This document shows positions 7,369 to 7,999 of a stretch of DNA of 7,999 nt, one piece after another. The notes under the pieces are model-generated. The model was not told where the DNA came from, searched no databases, and worked only from the letters and a program-made list of their open reading frames with translations. Source of the stretch: Elusimicrobiota bacterium (lineage in GTDB: Bacteria > CG03 > SLGR01 > PWQF01); the NCBI GenBank assembly GCA_003556865.1, contig PWQF01000141.1:1-7999 (forward strand). Reading direction: 5' to 3'. Position 1 is the first letter of the stretch, and the number at the start of each line of letters is the position of its first letter. Made by a program: the position numbers and the translations under genes.

Positions 7369-7923
7369 ATGAGAAGAAGTTTAAAAGGGAAAACTGCTTT
7401 TTTTATATTACTGGCCCTGGCGGGAGGTGCATATGCATATATAAGCGCCAGCTATAAAGTTCCCGCTTTTATCACTTCCTTCAGCGCCGGCGGGGGGGCT
7501 TCCGGCGGGGGTCTTCAGATGAAGGGGGCTGCGGGGGAAGCGGTGGCAGGCTCCGCTGCCGGAGAGAACTACACTCTCTCGGGGGGGTTTTTTTCATCTT
7601 TCTACTCTCTCGCCCCGGAAGAAGAAGAGATTTACCGTCTTAAGGACTCCTATCTCTATCCCAACCCCTTCAGGCCGGGGTCGGGCGGGCCTTATGACGC
7701 AGATAAGATTACTTTTGCCAACCTGCCCGATATAGAAGATATAAGGATTTATAACCTTGCAGGCGAACTGGTAAATACCCTGCGGGGAGAACCGGCCGGG
7801 GGGGAACTGAGGTGGGAACCCGTAAACAGGCGGGGCAGGCGTCTGGCCAGCGGGGTGTATATCTACTATATAACTTCCGGGGAAGGAAAAACAAAAACAG
7901 GGAAATTTTCAGTAATACACTGA
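7369..7923 (+). CDS. Exported protein with C-terminal FlgD-Ig / Por-sorting-like domain
   Basis: Unknown function; exported, possibly surface-anchored (184 residues). An N-terminal signal peptide ends in GGAYA (cleavage about residue 23). Residues ~28-80 carry a Gly/Ala-rich segment 'SGGGLQMKGAAGEAV...ENYTLSGGFFSSF', like the 'sGGG...l.gtaGq...s.nY.l.sGFw' unit seen in exported proteins of uncultured phyla. Residues 97-183 look like a FlgD-Ig or T9SS type A C-terminal domain: YPNPFRPG (97-104), ITFANLP (114-120), IRIYNLAGELV (125-135), W149, SGVYIYYIT (161-169), GKFSVI (179-183). Such domains act as secretion/anchoring signals in Bacteroidota or as Ig-like cap domains elsewhere; which applies here is not known. 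ATG 7369 lies 3 nt after the upstream stop with no good Shine-Dalgarno, suggesting coupled translation. Codons 7578-7595 contain a G7T7 run, kept in frame. Confidence 0.82.
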   Translation: MRRSLKGKTAFFILLALAGGAYAYISASYKVPAFITSFSAGGGASGGGLQMKGAAGEAVAGSAAGENYTLSGGFFSSFYSLAPEEEEIYRLKDSYLYPNPFRPGSGGPYDADKITFANLPDIEDIRIYNLAGELVNTLRGEPAGGELRWEPVNRRGRRLASGVYIYYITSGEGKTKTGKFSVIH

Positions 7924-7946
7924 AAAAAATCAGCTGCTGATCTTTT
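7923..7946. terminator. Possible bidirectional intrinsic terminator
   Basis: An A7 run precedes a five-bp stem ATCAG / CTGAT (7929-7933 with 7937-7941, loop CTG), followed by CTTTT. The flanking A and T runs can extend the stem past a one-base bulge and would provide U tails in both directions. It sits between a + strand stop (7921-7923) and a convergent minus-strand stop (7930-7932). The stem is short and has only two G-C pairs, so it may be weak or fortuitous. Confidence 0.35.
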
Positions 7947-7999
7947 CTGCAAACTCCATTACGGCATCGGCAAAAGCCTCTGCCGCCGGGCCGCTGCCG
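7930..7999 (-). CDS. C-terminal end of a convergent gene, product unknown
   Basis: On the minus strand a frame is open from the window edge to TGA (complement of 7930-7932). It gives 22 residues ending PAAEAFADAVMEFAEKISS, an Ala/Glu-rich amphipathic helix as often found at the end of an enzyme. Codon choice (GCC, GAG, AAG, AGC) looks coding. The piece is too short to assign a family. The reading rests on an open frame, composition, and the convergent layout with a hairpin over the stop. Confidence 0.5.
   Translation of the reverse strand, partial: GSGPAAEAFADAVMEFAEKISS

Noticed and set aside
6187..7923. Prophage tail-fibre module
   Set aside because: The repeat and LLQGQ elements look fibre-like, but both proteins have Sec signal peptides and no other phage genes, integrase or attachment repeats are visible.
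1..7999. tRNA, rRNA, CRISPR array, insertion sequence or riboswitch
   Set aside because: Coding density is near complete; the only gaps (6118-6186 and after 7923) are too short for these, and no direct-repeat/spacer or inverted-repeat-plus-transposase pattern is seen.

Overview
The window is a compact, entirely bacterial stretch with almost no intergenic space. It suggests a diderm (Gram-negative-type) bacterium, because it encodes an outer-membrane beta-barrel protein, several signal peptides and a lipid II flippase. Heavy use of ATA (Ile) and AGG/AGA (Arg) codons, many G7-G8 and T7-T9 runs, the 'INFQGRL' repeat protein and the FlgD/Por-type C-terminal domain together resemble uncultured candidate phyla such as Omnitrophota or Elusimicrobiota. 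That placement is inference only and has not been tested by a search.

Region 1 (1-6117) looks like one transcription unit on the + strand: the 3' end of ribosomal protein S1 (rpsA), a three-part outer-membrane protein (peptidase-MA/HExxH domain, TolB-like beta-propeller, Omp85-like barrel), murJ, and an unusually short uvrC. The junctions are a 1-nt gap, a 7-nt overlap and a 4-nt ATGA overlap. The key oddity is in the second gene. Its natural start (ATG at 532) and signal peptide lie in a different frame from the rest of the protein, and the break falls exactly in a run of nine T (560-568) followed by a stop. One additional T, or a -1 slip on U UUU UUU, restores a perfect signal peptide joined to a 926-residue protein. 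Starting at the first in-frame ATG (885) would remove the signal peptide and the first half of the peptidase domain.

Region 2 (6118-7923) is a separate two-gene unit with its own candidate promoter (TTGATT-17 nt-TAAAAT) and a strong Shine-Dalgarno. It encodes two exported proteins of unknown function: one with about 16 nonapeptide repeats built almost only of A, S, T, F/Y and H, and one with a C-terminal FlgD-Ig/Por-like domain. They are 3 nt apart and probably make a cell-surface structure together.

Region 3 (7924-7999) holds a weak A/T-flanked hairpin and the C-terminal 22 codons of a convergent minus-strand gene that runs off the window.

The most interesting items are the slippery T9 frameshift in the export signal of the outer-membrane protein, the compact UvrC that lacks both its middle segment and its helix-hairpin-helix domain but keeps its catalytic residues, and the nonapeptide-repeat surface protein.
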